From Lutispora saccharofermentans (GTDB taxonomy: Bacteria; Bacillota; Clostridia; Lutisporales; Lutisporaceae), in contig NZ_JAJEKE010000010.1 of the NCBI RefSeq assembly GCF_024363565.1, forward strand, positions 62,001 to 126,000: a DNA stretch of 64,000 bases, written 5' to 3'. The notes beneath the pieces were generated by a model, which was not told where the DNA came from, did no database searches, and saw only the letters and a program-made list of their open reading frames with translations. Shown piece by piece: positions 17,621-25,486 of this stretch (its first letter is position 1; the number at the start of each line of letters is the position of its first letter). The position numbers and the translations under genes were made by a program.

Positions 17621-18280
17621 TTAACTGTGAATAGTAGCCTTTCTATATATACAATTTCTGTCCTTGCACCTGCTGCATTTATTTCCCTCGGAGGTGCTCT
17701 CCTGCCTCTGCCATCCTATAAATGCAGTTACCGACTTTCGCGGCAGCATAATACTGCTTTCATTAACGGTAAGCCCTATCCTCGGATATGCCTTCAGAAG
17801 CTCGATTATTCCCTTCTGAAGGGTTATGGGCAGATCTCCATAGCCCGGGCTGTATCTTGAAGTACAGCAGTATCCTTCCTTTAGAGCCTCTATCCTTATT
17901 TCTTCCTGTACCTCATCGCAAAGAGCCTCAATGGCTGCAGAAGCGCATGCATCCATCACTATGCCTTTGGTAAGGTCTGTCTTTGAATAGTATGCGATCC
18001 TCCTATCCGCTTCAAGCCCCAATGTGGCTGCCATCAGCGCACATTTATCCGAATTCCGGAGATGCATGGTCAAATCCCTGCTCTGAAAGATCAAGTTTGT
18101 ATCCTTCAAAGCGATCCTATCCCCGTCTCTTTCAATATCATAAACATTATAAACAAAGCTTTTCCTCAAAGCTCCGCTCATCTCTGCAATGCATTCCGTC
18201 AAAAGCTTTTCAAGCTTCTCATCCATATATTGATGCTTATGGCCCAAGTACCTTAAAACTTCCATCCTGTCTATATGCAT
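17621..18280 (-). CDS. Stand-alone methionine synthase reactivation-domain protein
   Basis: 219 residues matching the vitamin-B12-dependent methionine synthase activation-domain family: the signature RYSPGYGDLPITLQ (about 145-158), preceded by MDACASAAIEALCDEV. In full-length MetH this domain binds SAM and supports reductive methylation of inactive cob(II)alamin; here it is a separate protein that should act on the shortened MetH encoded downstream. The C-terminus adds a cysteine cluster CSRCKDRNC that could bind a metal. ATG with GGAGGG. A palindromic element separates it from metH (about 230 bases) and two repeats (about 440 bases) separate it from metF. Confidence 0.87.
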   Translation of the reverse strand: MHIDRMEVLRYLGHKHQYMDEKLEKLLTECIAEMSGALRKSFVYNVYDIERDGDRIALKDTNLIFQSRDLTMHLRNSDKCALMAATLGLEADRRIAYYSKTDLTKGIVMDACASAAIEALCDEVQEEIRIEALKEGYCCTSRYSPGYGDLPITLQKGIIELLKAYPRIGLTVNESSIMLPRKSVTAFIGWQRQESTSEGNKCSRCKDRNCIYRKATIHS

Positions 18281-18299
18281 AAAAAATCCCTCCGCTTTA

Positions 18300-18402
18300 G
18301 CACTGAACTAACCCGCCCTAAATCCCCTGCGTGTCAAAGGGCGGTTAAGTACAGCATGGACTCGGCTAACATTTTGCTTCGCAAAATGAAGTCTCGTTCA
18401 AA
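18300..18402. repeat. Multi-stem structured repeat, copy 2 (inverted)
   Basis: Read on the minus strand this matches the element at 3532-3658: the same ends (TGAACGAGACTTC and GGGTTAGTTCAGTG) and the same hairpin order, but with stem CATTTTGC/GCAAAATG replacing CATTCAG/CTGAATG and CCGCCCT/AGGGCGG replacing CCGCTCT/AGAGCGG. The middle AGTCCA hairpin is imperfect here (TGTACT). Confidence 0.6.
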
Positions 18403-18490
18403 ATATAATACACTTTAATACATATAAAATGCAAGATAGCCTTTGGCGCTGTTTTGCCCCGAAACAATTTTATGCTGAGTTAATCTGTTA

Positions 18491-18716
18491 TTCTAGCTGA
18501 TAAAAGAGTATTTTGTGAAGAGGCTTAGAGTTTGTTAGCGAAGTATAGGAAAAGCTGCGTCAACTGTTTGAGCCTATATGCTGTTAAATCGGAAAACCTC
18601 ATAAACTTGCTTTAATTTTAACAGTAATGATAAAAGCTACATGCGAGTTTTGACGCAGCCCTATACAAGCTTACAAAATCTTAGCCTTGAAACTTTATAC
18701 TTGTTATCAGCTAGAA
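18491..18716. repeat. Long nested palindromic element, copy 2
   Basis: Outer arms TTCTAGCTGATAA (18491-18503) and TTATCAGCTAGAA (18704-18716) enclose the core shared with 17466-17572 (in reverse orientation). The central loop carries an extra segment of about 70 bases (about 18574-18643) that itself has an 8-bp inverted repeat CTGTTAAA/TTTAACAG. It ends 12 bases from the metF stop codon. Confidence 0.7.
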
Positions 18717-18728
18717 CAACGAGTTAAA

Positions 18729-19622
18729 TTAAGCATACTTGATGTTATTGCCCAGATAGCTCCTTATATTTGATATCTGGCCAATAATCTTTCTTGCCAC
18801 TTCAGGCTTGTTCATCGTATATAAATGTATCCCGTCCACACCCGAAGAAAGCAAGTCTATGATCTGTTCCGCTGCATAGGCGATGCCTGCCTCCTTCAGG
18901 GCTTCCGGGTTGTTTTCATATTTATCGAGTATGCGTTTGAACTTTGCGGGTATGCTGGCGCCGCAAAGGCTTGTTATTCTCTCTATCTGTTTCTTGTTTA
19001 TTACAGGCATGATGCCTGCGGATACAGGTATGTTGACATCTATCAAATCCAGCTTTTCTTTAAAATCATAGAAAAAATTATTATCCAAAAATAGCTGGGT
19101 TATGAGGAAGTCTGCTCCGGATTCGACCTTGGCCTTCAAGCTGCGCAAATCCGAGAGGCTATCCCTGGCTTCTACATGGACTTCGGGATAGCAGGCAGCA
19201 CCTATGGAGAATCCTCCGAAATTCCTTATATGCGCTATAAGATCCTTTGCATACCCGTACTCGGCCTCTTCTAAAATGCAAGTGCCATCCTGGGGTCTGT
19301 CTCCCCTCAGTGCGAGCACATTTTCTATATTGGAGCTGCGGAGCCTTGCTAAAATATCCTCTACTTCTTTTTTCGTAGAGCTTATACAGGTCAGATGAGC
19401 AAGGGCTTCAATGCCATACTTGTTTTTTATGATATCTGCGATCTGCACCGTATGGGATTTGCTGCTGCCTCCTGCTCCATAGGTGACGCTGATAAAATCG
19501 GGCTTCAGATCGGATAAGGCATCGATGGTGTCAAAGACTGTATCTATAGATGTCTCGGGCTTTGGAGGAAATATCTCCAGGGATATTACCGGGCTTTTAT
19601 TGAACAATTCTTTTATCTTCAT
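18729..19622 (-). CDS. metF: Methylenetetrahydrofolate reductase
   Basis: About 297 residues from the ATG at 19622, which follows AAGGAGAA; an in-frame TTG 18 bases upstream lacks a site. Motifs of the family are clear: VISLEIFPPKPE at the start with the catalytic Glu, FISVTYGAGGSS, ALAHLTC, NVLALRGDRPQDG and DFLITQLFLDN. It reduces methylene-THF to methyl-THF, the methyl donor for MetH. The length suits the bacterial FAD-containing enzyme without a regulatory domain. Fourth gene of the SAM-riboswitch-led cluster, 14 bases after the UPF0280 gene. Confidence 0.95.
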   Translation of the reverse strand: MKIKELFNKSPVISLEIFPPKPETSIDTVFDTIDALSDLKPDFISVTYGAGGSSKSHTVQIADIIKNKYGIEALAHLTCISSTKKEVEDILARLRSSNIENVLALRGDRPQDGTCILEEAEYGYAKDLIAHIRNFGGFSIGAACYPEVHVEARDSLSDLRSLKAKVESGADFLITQLFLDNNFFYDFKEKLDLIDVNIPVSAGIMPVINKKQIERITSLCGASIPAKFKRILDKYENNPEALKEAGIAYAAEQIIDLLSSGVDGIHLYTMNKPEVARKIIGQISNIRSYLGNNIKYA

Positions 19623-19636
19623 TTTCACTTCTCCTT

Positions 19637-20359
19637 TCAAGGTTTGATCAGATTTATATTGCCGAAGGCACCCATCTTATCTCCCACTATTATGAGGACG
19701 CCTTCCACTCCGGGAATAGACATGGCTGTTTCTATCCCCTTTTCTATATCATTTTGGTCTTTCACCGCATTGCCCGCAGCAGTGGCGGCAGCATCTGCCA
19801 GCACTGCATCCCTTGCAAGTATCACTGCCGCATCGGCTTTGCCGAAGCTTAGGGAATGGCCTACAGTGCCGCTGGAGGTGCAGATGCCCAATTCTTCATC
19901 ACTGCCGGGTATTAGGAGGGCGATCTTGTTTGAAAACGGGAAACTTCCTGCATATATGGAAATCCTTCTGTCTATCTTAGTCTTAAGAAATATATCTCCG
20001 CCATTTTCAATGATCATCTCCTCTGTATGCTTCAGCAGCGAAAGCCCTACATATTTGGATACGGCTCCGGCCACTGCCGCCATAGGGCCCACCTTTGCGG
20101 ACTTTGCCGCACGGCACATTTGCTTTACTATTTCAGGACTGTTTTTTTGAGGTTTAACAGGCTCGAGGCTAGTAAGAAAATGAGGATTTTTACGAATATA
20201 TTCATGAAGCTGGCTCCTGCATTTTATTAAAGCCCTCCTGGCTTCTTCCTCCAGATCATCCTTAGCAAAAATCTGGAGATCCGACTCGCCTTCGGTTACA
20301 TTAAAACAGAGCAAATCCTTGGATTTCATTATTTCTCTGTAGAACCGCTCTTCATACAT
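19637..20359 (-). CDS. UPF0280 family protein (ApbE-related)
   Basis: 240 residues. The segment MCRAAKSAKVGPMAAVAGAVS, followed by IENGGDIFL and a GTVGHSLSFGKADAAVI stretch, marks the UPF0280 family, a relative of the ApbE flavin transferases. Genes of this family commonly accompany DUF39 homocysteine-biosynthesis genes, and here it lies between the ferredoxin gene (ends overlap by eight bases) and metF. Its biochemical role is not settled; a contribution to maturation or electron transfer in sulfide-dependent homocysteine formation is an inference from context. Confidence 0.85.
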   Translation of the reverse strand: MYEERFYREIMKSKDLLCFNVTEGESDLQIFAKDDLEEEARRALIKCRSQLHEYIRKNPHFLTSLEPVKPQKNSPEIVKQMCRAAKSAKVGPMAAVAGAVSKYVGLSLLKHTEEMIIENGGDIFLKTKIDRRISIYAGSFPFSNKIALLIPGSDEELGICTSSGTVGHSLSFGKADAAVILARDAVLADAAATAAGNAVKDQNDIEKGIETAMSIPGVEGVLIIVGDKMGAFGNINLIKP

Positions 20360-20561
20360 AGAGCCACCTTATCGCCATGTCTACCGTGATGGCTCTCAAG
20401 GGGCAAGCCTTGATACAGCTTTCACAGCCTTTGCAGCAGTCCTTATCAAAGGACAGGGTGCAGTCCTTGCCTTCCAACCGGAGCGAATCGGAACCGCATG
20501 CTGCCGTGCAGGCACCGCAATGTACACATTTCTCTTTGTCTATATAAATCTTATTCATCAT
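20352..20561 (-). CDS. Two-cluster 4Fe-4S ferredoxin of the homocysteine pathway
   Basis: 69 residues with two classic 4Fe-4S motifs, CVHCGACTAAC (preceded by IDKEKC) and CCKGCESCIKACP. It starts 9 bases after the DUF39 gene, with GGAGGGA ahead of tandem ATGs. In methanogens the DUF39 protein works with a ferredoxin-domain partner to make homocysteine from aspartate semialdehyde and sulfide; the same role is inferred here. The archaeal partner carries an extra NIL domain that this short protein lacks. Confidence 0.9.
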   Translation of the reverse strand: MMNKIYIDKEKCVHCGACTAACGSDSLRLEGKDCTLSFDKDCCKGCESCIKACPLRAITVDMAIRWLYV

Positions 20562-20570
20562 ATCCCTCCA

Positions 20571-21731
20571 TCAACAGGTTTCTTTCAACGAATTCAGAGC
20601 TGAAACTTTTGGGAAAGCTTCTATGGGCTCCTGAAGGGTAAAGCCTTCCTCCGCCACCCATCGCTTGAGCTCCAGAGCAATCTTTCTCGCCTTATAAAGG
20701 CTGGAAAGAGGCGAGGTTTTTATCAGCTTGCCATCAAGGTCCAATTCTCCGCTTCTCAATTCTCCGTAGCTGCATTTGCCGAGAACGGGCTTATTGAGAC
20801 GGGGTACGCTGTAGTCTACAATATTTGTATATATATCCTTGTTTTGTACCGACAGGTTGAGGAGCAGATTCTCATCCAGAACGGGTATAGGTATTCCTAT
20901 GCCCACGAAGAGGGATGTGCCGTATTTTTCAAAAACGGCAGGCTTAATATATTCTGTGCTCATCTTCTTCAAATCACCTGTGACTGCAAGGGTGCAAGCC
21001 GGTGATAGGGGTATGCCGTTTTCCCCCCTGGGTTTTTCGGTGACAAATTGCGTGCCCTGCCAGGAAACATATCCGGCGGCGCCCGCCAAGAATATTTTTG
21101 TCCCTATGCCTATGGTCCTCAGATAAGGGTCATTCAATAGAGGGCTCAATTCTCCGGAGGTGGAATAATTTATATTCTCCATATGGGGCTTCAGCACTCC
21201 CATATATGTATGAAGGAGCCTGTCGGAAGTATTTATTGCCGCAGAATAGTTCTGATAGCAATTCCTTGGATTATATAGGTAAGCTTCATTTATCGAATCC
21301 TTGGTAATGTAGGTATCTATCTCCTTCCTGGGATAGCAGTCCGTCCCCTGGGAATAGGCCTTAAGATGCACAGGCTTCCCATCTATCAGATCGCATATGA
21401 CATGGGCTCCTCCGTATTCGATGCCCAGATCCTGTGAAGGCTCAGTGGCTCCTATGTATGAATCTACTGCGGCAAGGCCGCCGTAAGCATTGACATTGTT
21501 GAGCAAAATTTTGGCCATCCTTATGGGCGGATCTGAATGGCCGAAATTTATGAAGGCGCCGGAAGAACACATGGGCCCAAAGGTTCCGGTGGTTACCACA
21601 TCCACATATTCGGCCGCACCTCGTATTCCTTTCTCTTCCGCTATGTCTATGACCTCTTCTGCCGTAACTACAACTGCCGTACCTTTCCTGATCTTTTCAT
21701 TGATTTCTTCATAGCTTTTTTTAATGGACAT
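20571..21731 (-). CDS. DUF39 homocysteine biosynthesis protein (aspartate-semialdehyde sulfurtransferase type)
   Basis: 386 residues. Recognised by the N-terminal KSYEEINEKIRKGTAVVVTAEE and the cysteine-containing TTGTFGPMCSSGAFINFGH segment, with a second conserved stretch around LAGAAGYVSWQGTQF. DUF39 proteins were shown genetically in methanogens to form homocysteine from aspartate semialdehyde and sulfide without O-acyl-homoserine. The usual C-terminal CBS domains of the archaeal form are absent. First gene of a SAM-riboswitch-controlled operon with ferredoxin, UPF0280 and metF, so control by SAM fits a methionine-supply role. Confidence 0.9.
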   Translation of the reverse strand: MSIKKSYEEINEKIRKGTAVVVTAEEVIDIAEEKGIRGAAEYVDVVTTGTFGPMCSSGAFINFGHSDPPIRMAKILLNNVNAYGGLAAVDSYIGATEPSQDLGIEYGGAHVICDLIDGKPVHLKAYSQGTDCYPRKEIDTYITKDSINEAYLYNPRNCYQNYSAAINTSDRLLHTYMGVLKPHMENINYSTSGELSPLLNDPYLRTIGIGTKIFLAGAAGYVSWQGTQFVTEKPRGENGIPLSPACTLAVTGDLKKMSTEYIKPAVFEKYGTSLFVGIGIPIPVLDENLLLNLSVQNKDIYTNIVDYSVPRLNKPVLGKCSYGELRSGELDLDGKLIKTSPLSSLYKARKIALELKRWVAEEGFTLQEPIEAFPKVSALNSLKETC

Positions 21732-21780
21732 TATGATTCTCCTCCTCTAATTTTTTATCGGAGACAAGGCGGAGCAAATT

Positions 21781-21811
21781 AAAAAGACTGCTTTCGGATA
21801 AGAAAGCAGCC
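21781..21811 (-). terminator. Expression-platform terminator of the SAM riboswitch
   Basis: On the minus strand GCTGCTTTC pairs with GAAAGCAGTC around CTTATCC and is followed by TTTTTAA. The loop word CTTATC is complementary to GATAAG in the 3' P1 strand of the aptamer, offering an antiterminator pairing when SAM is absent. Confidence 0.8.
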
Positions 21812-21858
21812 GGCTGCAGGCTAATAAAGTATCATATACTTTAATGCTATACGCTACC

Positions 21859-21970
21859 CTTATCTCTCAGAATTTAAACAAAATCCTGCAGGAATTGACA
21901 CCGCTGCATTCGAATGAGAATGCCGGTTGTCGGGCTTCATTGGGCCAGTCCCTCCACCTCTCTGGATAAG
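21859..21970 (-). promoter_or_regulatory. SAM-I (S-box) riboswitch aptamer
   Basis: Minus-strand leader with the S-box signatures in order: CTTATCCAGAGAGGTGGAGG, GAAGCCCGACAACC, GGTGTCAATTCCTGC and the closing AGAGATAAG. P1 pairs CTTATC (near 21965-21970) with GATAAG (21859-21864). A TATAAT -10 box lies at 21981-21986. With the terminator at 21781-21811 it should stop transcription of the homocysteine/methionine operon when SAM is plentiful. Confidence 0.95.
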
Positions 21971-22187
21971 ATCTTATTCAATTATAACAAATGTTTAAAA
22001 GAAATTTTAAGCCAAATAAGAGCATTTGTCAAGTAAAATCTGCAAAATGGTTTGTTTACATTATAAAGATTTGTATGTATACTTTTATTGTATGGTTTGA
22101 ACGAAGCTTCATTGCTATGAATTGCTTTTGTTTAACGTTGTGCGGGCACCGCATGTTAATAGTGATAAATTTTAGAGGTGATCATTC

Positions 22188-23192
22188 TTGAAAATAGGAA
22201 AAGTGCCTCCTGAGATATTGAAGAGTTCTGTTTATCCATATCTTGGGAGTATGAGAAAAGAAGTGCTGGTTCACTCCGGCTTTGGTGAGGATTGCAGCAT
22301 CATCGACTTTGGTGAAAATGTGGCTGTGGCTTCCACCGATCCCATAACCGGTGCCAATAAAAACAGCGGATATCTTTCGGTCTTCATTTCCTGCAACGAT
22401 ATCGCCGCCTGCGGAGCAAACCCTCTCGGTATACTGGTGACATTGCTTCTGCCCGCCGGTGCCGACGAGCTCATGCTGAAGGATCTGATGGAGGGCATAC
22501 ACGATGCTTCCCGCCAGATAGGGATAGAGATATTGGGAGGGCACAGCGAGATCACCGATGCGGTTATCAAGCCGGTGGTCTCTGTGACTGCCCTGGGAAT
22601 AGCAAAAAAGAACGAATATGTGACCTCTTCGGGAGCCAGGCCCGGCGATGATGTGATTGTGACCAAGGCTCTTGGCCTCGAAGGGACATCAATACTGGCA
22701 TCGGACTATGAGGATATATTGAAAGCGGAGCTGTCACCTGAACTGCTGCACAGAGCCCAAAGCTTTATCAAAAAAATAGGAGCCGTTGAGGATGGGCTTG
22801 CCGCTGCCAAAGCAGGAGCCTCAGCTATGCATGACATAACCGAAGGCGGCTTGCTTGGGGCTGTTTATGAGATAGCCGAAGCTTCCGGTACAGGGGTAAG
22901 GATAATAAAGGAGAAGCTCCCCATATTGCCTGAAACCAGAGCTATCTGCGACTTTTTCCGGATCGATCCCCTTGGGCTTATTTCCAGCGGTTCCATGCTC
23001 ATATGCGCCCCAAAGGGCGACGAAGTGGTGAAGGCCCTGGCAGCCCGCGGCATTGATGCCTCCATAATAGGAAAGATTACGGAAAAGGATAAGCTCCTGG
23101 TCTCGGGGGATGATTGCATAGCCATCACACCGCCTGAGAGAGACGAGCTTTATGTTGCCGCAGAAAGAGCCGAAAAGATTTTTCTTCCTTGA
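22188..23192 (+). CDS. AIR-synthase-related (HypE/PurM-fold) protein
   Basis: 334 residues. The PurM fold is visible from the N-terminal GEDCSIIDFG, the STDPITG motif and the ISCNDIAACGANPLGILVTL stretch, and from the C-terminal half starting MHDITEGGLLGAVYEIAE. HypE, SelD, ThiL and PurM share this ATP-binding fold; no hydrogenase-maturation, selenium or purine genes are nearby, so the substrate is unknown. The HypE-type C-terminal Cys tail is absent (it ends in EKIFLP). The start is TTG with GAGGTGATC 6 bases ahead. It is divergent from the SAM-riboswitch operon. Confidence 0.8.
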   Translation: MKIGKVPPEILKSSVYPYLGSMRKEVLVHSGFGEDCSIIDFGENVAVASTDPITGANKNSGYLSVFISCNDIAACGANPLGILVTLLLPAGADELMLKDLMEGIHDASRQIGIEILGGHSEITDAVIKPVVSVTALGIAKKNEYVTSSGARPGDDVIVTKALGLEGTSILASDYEDILKAELSPELLHRAQSFIKKIGAVEDGLAAAKAGASAMHDITEGGLLGAVYEIAEASGTGVRIIKEKLPILPETRAICDFFRIDPLGLISSGSMLICAPKGDEVVKALAARGIDASIIGKITEKDKLLVSGDDCIAITPPERDELYVAAERAEKIFLP

Positions 23193-23231
23193 CTATATTA
23201 TACTTGTGTAATATAATATTTGTATAATATA
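23189..23231 (+). promoter_or_regulatory. Promoter and probable autoregulatory operator of the PadR gene
   Basis: TTGACT (23189-23194), a 17-base spacer and TATAAT (23212-23217) form a near-consensus promoter. An inverted repeat TATATTATAC (23194-23203) and GTATAATATA (23222-23231) brackets the -10 box, a layout expected for a PadR-type operator. The -35 box overlaps the stop codon of the preceding gene. Confidence 0.7.
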
Positions 23232-23248
23232 AATTTGGAGGTGCCGCT

Positions 23249-23800
23249 ATGTCTTTGAAGCACGGACTTTTAGGCCTTCTGAGCTATGGCCGGATGACGG
23301 GATATGAGCTTGATAAGACGTTTAAGGATTCTCTCAACTTTTTCTGGCAGGCGCAGACAAGCCAGATCTATCGTGAACTCAACGCTATGGAAAAGCTTGG
23401 ATGGCTCACATCGGAAATCGTGTTCCAAACGGATAAGCCAAACAAGAGACAATATTCCATTACCGATATGGGGAAAGCGGAGCTGTACAAATGGCTGGAT
23501 GAAAGCAGCCTGGACAGCGAGTTTCAAATCCGCAGCGCATTTTTAATGAAGCTTTTTTTCTCCGGCGAGAGAAATGTTGATGAAAATATCATAATGCTTG
23601 AAAACTATAAAAAAAGATGTATGGAGGCCATGGAGGCTTTGGAAGGAACCGACGGCAATATAGAAGATTACCGCTCCTGCGCCAGTTCAAATCAACAAGC
23701 TCTTTACTGGGGGCTTACGGCTGCCTTCGGCAAATCTTATTTCAAAATGTGCCTTGATTGGGCAGACAGCGCAATCAAGCTGCTGGAGGGCTCACTATGA
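23249..23800 (+). CDS. PadR-family transcriptional regulator
   Basis: 183 residues. The N-terminal winged helix (SLKHGLLGLLSYGRMTGYEL ... SQIYRELNAMEKLGWL ... NKRQYSITDMGKAEL) is diagnostic of PadR. The C-terminal ~90 residues are helical and fit the Vir_act_alpha_C dimerisation region, so this is the longer PadR class. The stop codon overlaps the start of the next gene (ATGA), so the two proteins are translationally coupled, and the regulator most likely represses this two-gene operon in response to an unknown ligand. Confidence 0.92.
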   Translation: MSLKHGLLGLLSYGRMTGYELDKTFKDSLNFFWQAQTSQIYRELNAMEKLGWLTSEIVFQTDKPNKRQYSITDMGKAELYKWLDESSLDSEFQIRSAFLMKLFFSGERNVDENIIMLENYKKRCMEAMEALEGTDGNIEDYRSCASSNQQALYWGLTAAFGKSYFKMCLDWADSAIKLLEGSL

Positions 23801-25398
23801 ATATATTGGTGCTCAACGGCAGCCCCAGGGGTGACGAGAGCAATACTCTTAAATTAGCAAATGCATTCTTGGAGGGATTGAGTGAGGGCAGCAGTCACCG
23901 CATTGATATCATATCCATCTGCCAATCCAACATTGAGCATTGCCGCGGATGTTTTGCATGCTGGACTAAAACGCCCGGCCGCTGCATCATAAAGGATGAC
24001 ATGGCAGAGCTTACGGAAAAGTATATAAACGCCGATGTCATCCTATGGAGCTTCCCCCTTTATTATCTGGGCATGCCTTCCAAGATCAAAGCCTTCCTGG
24101 ATCGCTTGCTGCCTACCAACCTGCCTTTTATGGCTGTATATGAGGACGGGACCAGCGGGCACCCTCCGCGATACGACCTGTCACATCAACGCCATGTATT
24201 GATCTCAACCTGCGGCTTTTATTCCACAAAAAATAATTATGATGCTCTGCTCCGGCAGTTTGAAATAATGTTCGGAAAAAGGCTGGCCAAGATCATCTGC
24301 CCTGAGGGGGAGCTGTTGCGGGTGCCGCAGCTTTCAGCAAGGACCGGCGATTATTTATCTTATGTCAAAAAAGCAGGAGAGGAATTTGCCCTGTACGGCA
24401 GTTTTTCAGAGGATACGCAAAGCAAGCTGGAGGAGCTTTTATACCCTCCGGAGGTTTTTGTCGAGATGGCCGACGCCAGCTGGGATATAAAAGGATCTGC
24501 TCAGGGCGACGAGCCACGGGACCCTTCCTACAACTTCATGCGGCAGATGGCCGCCATTTACAACCCCCAAAGCTATGTGAAGGATATAATTCTGGAAATG
24601 TTTTTTACCGACCTCGATAAGACCTATCAATTGTTATTGGGCAAAGAAAAATGTACTGTCAAGACCGATGCTTTTATACCATATACCACAAGGATTGAAA
24701 TATCCTTTGAAATTTGGCGGCAAATCTCGGAGGGAAAGCTCAACGGCGCCGAAGCCATGATGAAAAAGCAGTACAGGGTTTTGGGCGACTTTGACACCAT
24801 GCTGAAGATGGATGAATATTTCGGCGGAAAAAAGCCTGCTTTGGAGGATCATAGTGAACTGGGGAAAACCAATATGAGCATCCTGCTGTATCAATGGATC
24901 GCCTTGTGGGTATTGCTTCCCATCGATGCTGTCTGGGGCGGCGCAGCAGGAATCTTGTCTTGCGCTCTGATTCCCATGCTTGGCTATAGATACAGATTGA
25001 CGGTTTACGATAGGATCAGCGGCATTTTGGTATCCATGCTCAGTTTGACGGCGCTGCTTTCCGTCGATAAAGCCCTCATCATTTGCCTGTCCTATCTGCT
25101 GTTTGGAATGCTGTGGCTTTTATCCTGCGCAGTAAAAATACCATTGTCCGCCCATTATTCAAGCGGCGATTACGGCGGTGACGGAGCATTGAGCAACCCA
25201 TTGTTCATCAAAACAAACAGGATACTGACCATGGCATGGGGAGTATTATACCTGCTGATTGCAGCCTTCTCATACTTTCTTATGAGCAGCCCCCTGTCCG
25301 CCTACACCGGTTTGATCAATTCCGCAGCACCTGCATTGATGGGCGCCTTTACGATATGGTTTGCCAAGTGGTACCCTGCAAAGGTGGCAAAGGGATAA
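23797..25398 (+). CDS. Flavodoxin-fold oxidoreductase fused to a middle domain and a membrane domain
   Basis: About 533 residues from the ATG at 23797. Residues 1-200 are an NADPH-dependent FMN reductase/flavodoxin fold (MNILVLNGSPRGDESNT, CRGCFACWTKTPG, DVILWSFPLYYLGMPSKIKA). Residues about 265-360 look like an SCP2-type lipid-binding domain (KTYQLLLGKEKCTVKTDAFI ... ISEGKLNGAEAMMKKQYRV). The last ~170 residues contain four to six hydrophobic helices. A soluble flavoprotein, a sterol-carrier-like domain and a membrane anchor in one chain suggests reduction of a membrane-associated or hydrophobic substrate; this is an inference. It is coupled to the PadR regulator. A longer ORF start overlaps padR but lacks a ribosome site. 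Confidence 0.75.
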   Translation: MNILVLNGSPRGDESNTLKLANAFLEGLSEGSSHRIDIISICQSNIEHCRGCFACWTKTPGRCIIKDDMAELTEKYINADVILWSFPLYYLGMPSKIKAFLDRLLPTNLPFMAVYEDGTSGHPPRYDLSHQRHVLISTCGFYSTKNNYDALLRQFEIMFGKRLAKIICPEGELLRVPQLSARTGDYLSYVKKAGEEFALYGSFSEDTQSKLEELLYPPEVFVEMADASWDIKGSAQGDEPRDPSYNFMRQMAAIYNPQSYVKDIILEMFFTDLDKTYQLLLGKEKCTVKTDAFIPYTTRIEISFEIWRQISEGKLNGAEAMMKKQYRVLGDFDTMLKMDEYFGGKKPALEDHSELGKTNMSILLYQWIALWVLLPIDAVWGGAAGILSCALIPMLGYRYRLTVYDRISGILVSMLSLTALLSVDKALIICLSYLLFGMLWLLSCAVKIPLSAHYSSGDYGGDGALSNPLFIKTNRILTMAWGVLYLLIAAFSYFLMSSPLSAYTGLINSAAPALMGAFTIWFAKWYPAKVAKG

Positions 25399-25411
25399 AA
25401 AGCAGCTATAT

Positions 25412-25443
25412 AAAAGAGGCAGTCGCGATGGCTGCCTCTTTTT
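25412..25443 (+). terminator. Terminator after the PadR/flavoprotein operon
   Basis: AAGAGGCAG pairs with CTGCCTCTT around a short loop and is followed by TTTTT on the plus strand; AAAA on the left may let it also act on the minus strand. Confidence 0.75.
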
Positions 25444-25486
25444 CAGCACAAGCCTGATACCATTTTTATAGAACTTTACAGGCTCA

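Noticed and set aside
22188-23192. Hydrogenase maturation gene hypE
   Set aside because: The fold matches, but the C-terminal cysteine tail needed by HypE is missing and no hyp or hydrogenase genes are nearby.
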